DNA of 5,818 bases from Candidatus Margulisiibacteriota bacterium (GTDB taxonomy: Bacteria; Margulisbacteria; WOR-1; O2-12-FULL-45-9). The notes beneath the pieces are model-generated. The model had not been told where the DNA came from. It searched no databases and saw nothing but the letters and a program-made list of their open reading frames with translations. Below are positions 5,513 to 5,818 of this stretch, in pieces. The stretch spans positions 1-5,818 of the forward strand of contig JAQTLJ010000085.1 in assembly GCA_028714935.1 (NCBI GenBank). The letters run 5' to 3'. The translations under genes and the position numbers were made by a program. Positions within the stretch are counted from its first letter, which is position 1; the number at the start of each line of letters is the position of its first letter.

Positions 5513-5818
5513 ACATCAAGCAGCTTGAAGAGACCGCGCGGAAATTGCGTCAGCATATTATCCAGATGACCTGCGCGGCCGCCTCCGGACATCCCGGCGG
5601 TTCCCTGTCCGCGGCGGATGTTGTGACTGTCCTGTATTTTTATAAACTGCGCCACAACCCGAAAGATCCCGGCTGGGTTGACCGTGACCGGTTTGTCATG
5701 AGCAAAGGGCATGCCGCGCCAGTCCTGTACGCCGCGCTGGCTGAAGCCGGTTATTTTCCCGTGGAATATCTCAATACGCTGCGCCAGGTCGGCAGTTCCC
5801 TTCAGGGCCATGTGGATA
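5509..5818 (+). CDS. Transketolase, N-terminal (thiamine-diphosphate) subunit, 3'-partial
   Basis: The open frame runs off the right edge, leaving 103 codons. The visible protein begins MNIKQLEETARKLR and contains SGHPGGSLSAAD (26-37), DRDRFVMSKGHAAP (58-71) and LQGHVD (98-103). This is the start of the thiamine-diphosphate-binding domain. The SKGHAAP and LQGH forms are typical of split transketolases, in which N- and C-terminal halves (about 270 and 310 residues) are separate genes. Single-chain transketolases of the E. coli type instead read like SNGHGS and GHPE here. Transketolase moves two-carbon units between sugar phosphates in the non-oxidative pentose phosphate pathway. A C-terminal subunit gene is expected just beyond the window but cannot be seen. 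The ATG overlaps the murB stop (ATGA), and no Shine-Dalgarno lies at a usable distance. A -10-like TGgTAAAAT ends 7 nt before the ATG, so translation may be coupled or leaderless. Arginine codons differ from murB (no AGA/AGG among six). Confidence 0.9.
   Translation, partial: MNIKQLEETARKLRQHIIQMTCAAASGHPGGSLSAADVVTVLYFYKLRHNPKDPGWVDRDRFVMSKGHAAPVLYAALAEAGYFPVEYLNTLRQVGSSLQGHVD

Noticed and set aside
5116..5811. 231-codon antisense open frame across murB and the transketolase gene
   Set aside because: It lies opposite two clearly functional genes and has no recognisable protein motifs. Its openness is a by-product of the coding strand's codon usage.

Overview
The window is a densely packed piece of a bacterial division and cell-wall (dcw) operon. 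All genes are on the + strand, with no intergenic base between any of them. In order they are: murD (5' end cut off by the window edge), ftsW, murG, murC, murB, and the start of a gene for the N-terminal subunit of a split transketolase (3' end cut off). Every junction is an overlap of 4 or 8 nt (ATGA, ATGCGTAA or ATGGCTGA type). This implies one polycistronic message with translational coupling.

The five wall genes cover much of the lipid II pathway. MurB and MurC make UDP-MurNAc and attach L-Ala, and MurD adds D-Glu. MurG converts lipid I to lipid II at the membrane, and FtsW polymerises lipid II at the septum. All five proteins look intact where visible, with their signature motifs in place. 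The main deviation is a Gln where the MurC HN motif usually has His. After murB the usual dcw successors (ddl, ftsQ, ftsA, ftsZ) do not appear. A central-carbon enzyme, transketolase, begins inside the murB stop codon instead.

The organism is a peptidoglycan-making bacterium with roughly even GC content. Nothing here fixes its phylum. The combination of a compact dcw operon, a split transketolase and an unfamiliar downstream neighbour fits an uncultured candidate-phylum lineage. Something near Margulisbacteria/Saganbacteria is a guess only. No RNA genes, mobile elements, CRISPR arrays or terminators are visible, and there is no non-coding stretch to describe.

No obviously new biological system is present. 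The signals that the genes do not explain are at DNA level. First, an exact 23-nt repeat built on a 16-bp perfect palindrome occurs near the 3' end of both murG and murC, read in different frames in unrelated proteins. Second, there is a strong excess of GATC, linked to a codon-context rule (Ile is ATC or ATA after G, almost never ATT). Third, a promoter-like sequence sits immediately upstream of the transketolase ATG and could give a leaderless transcript.
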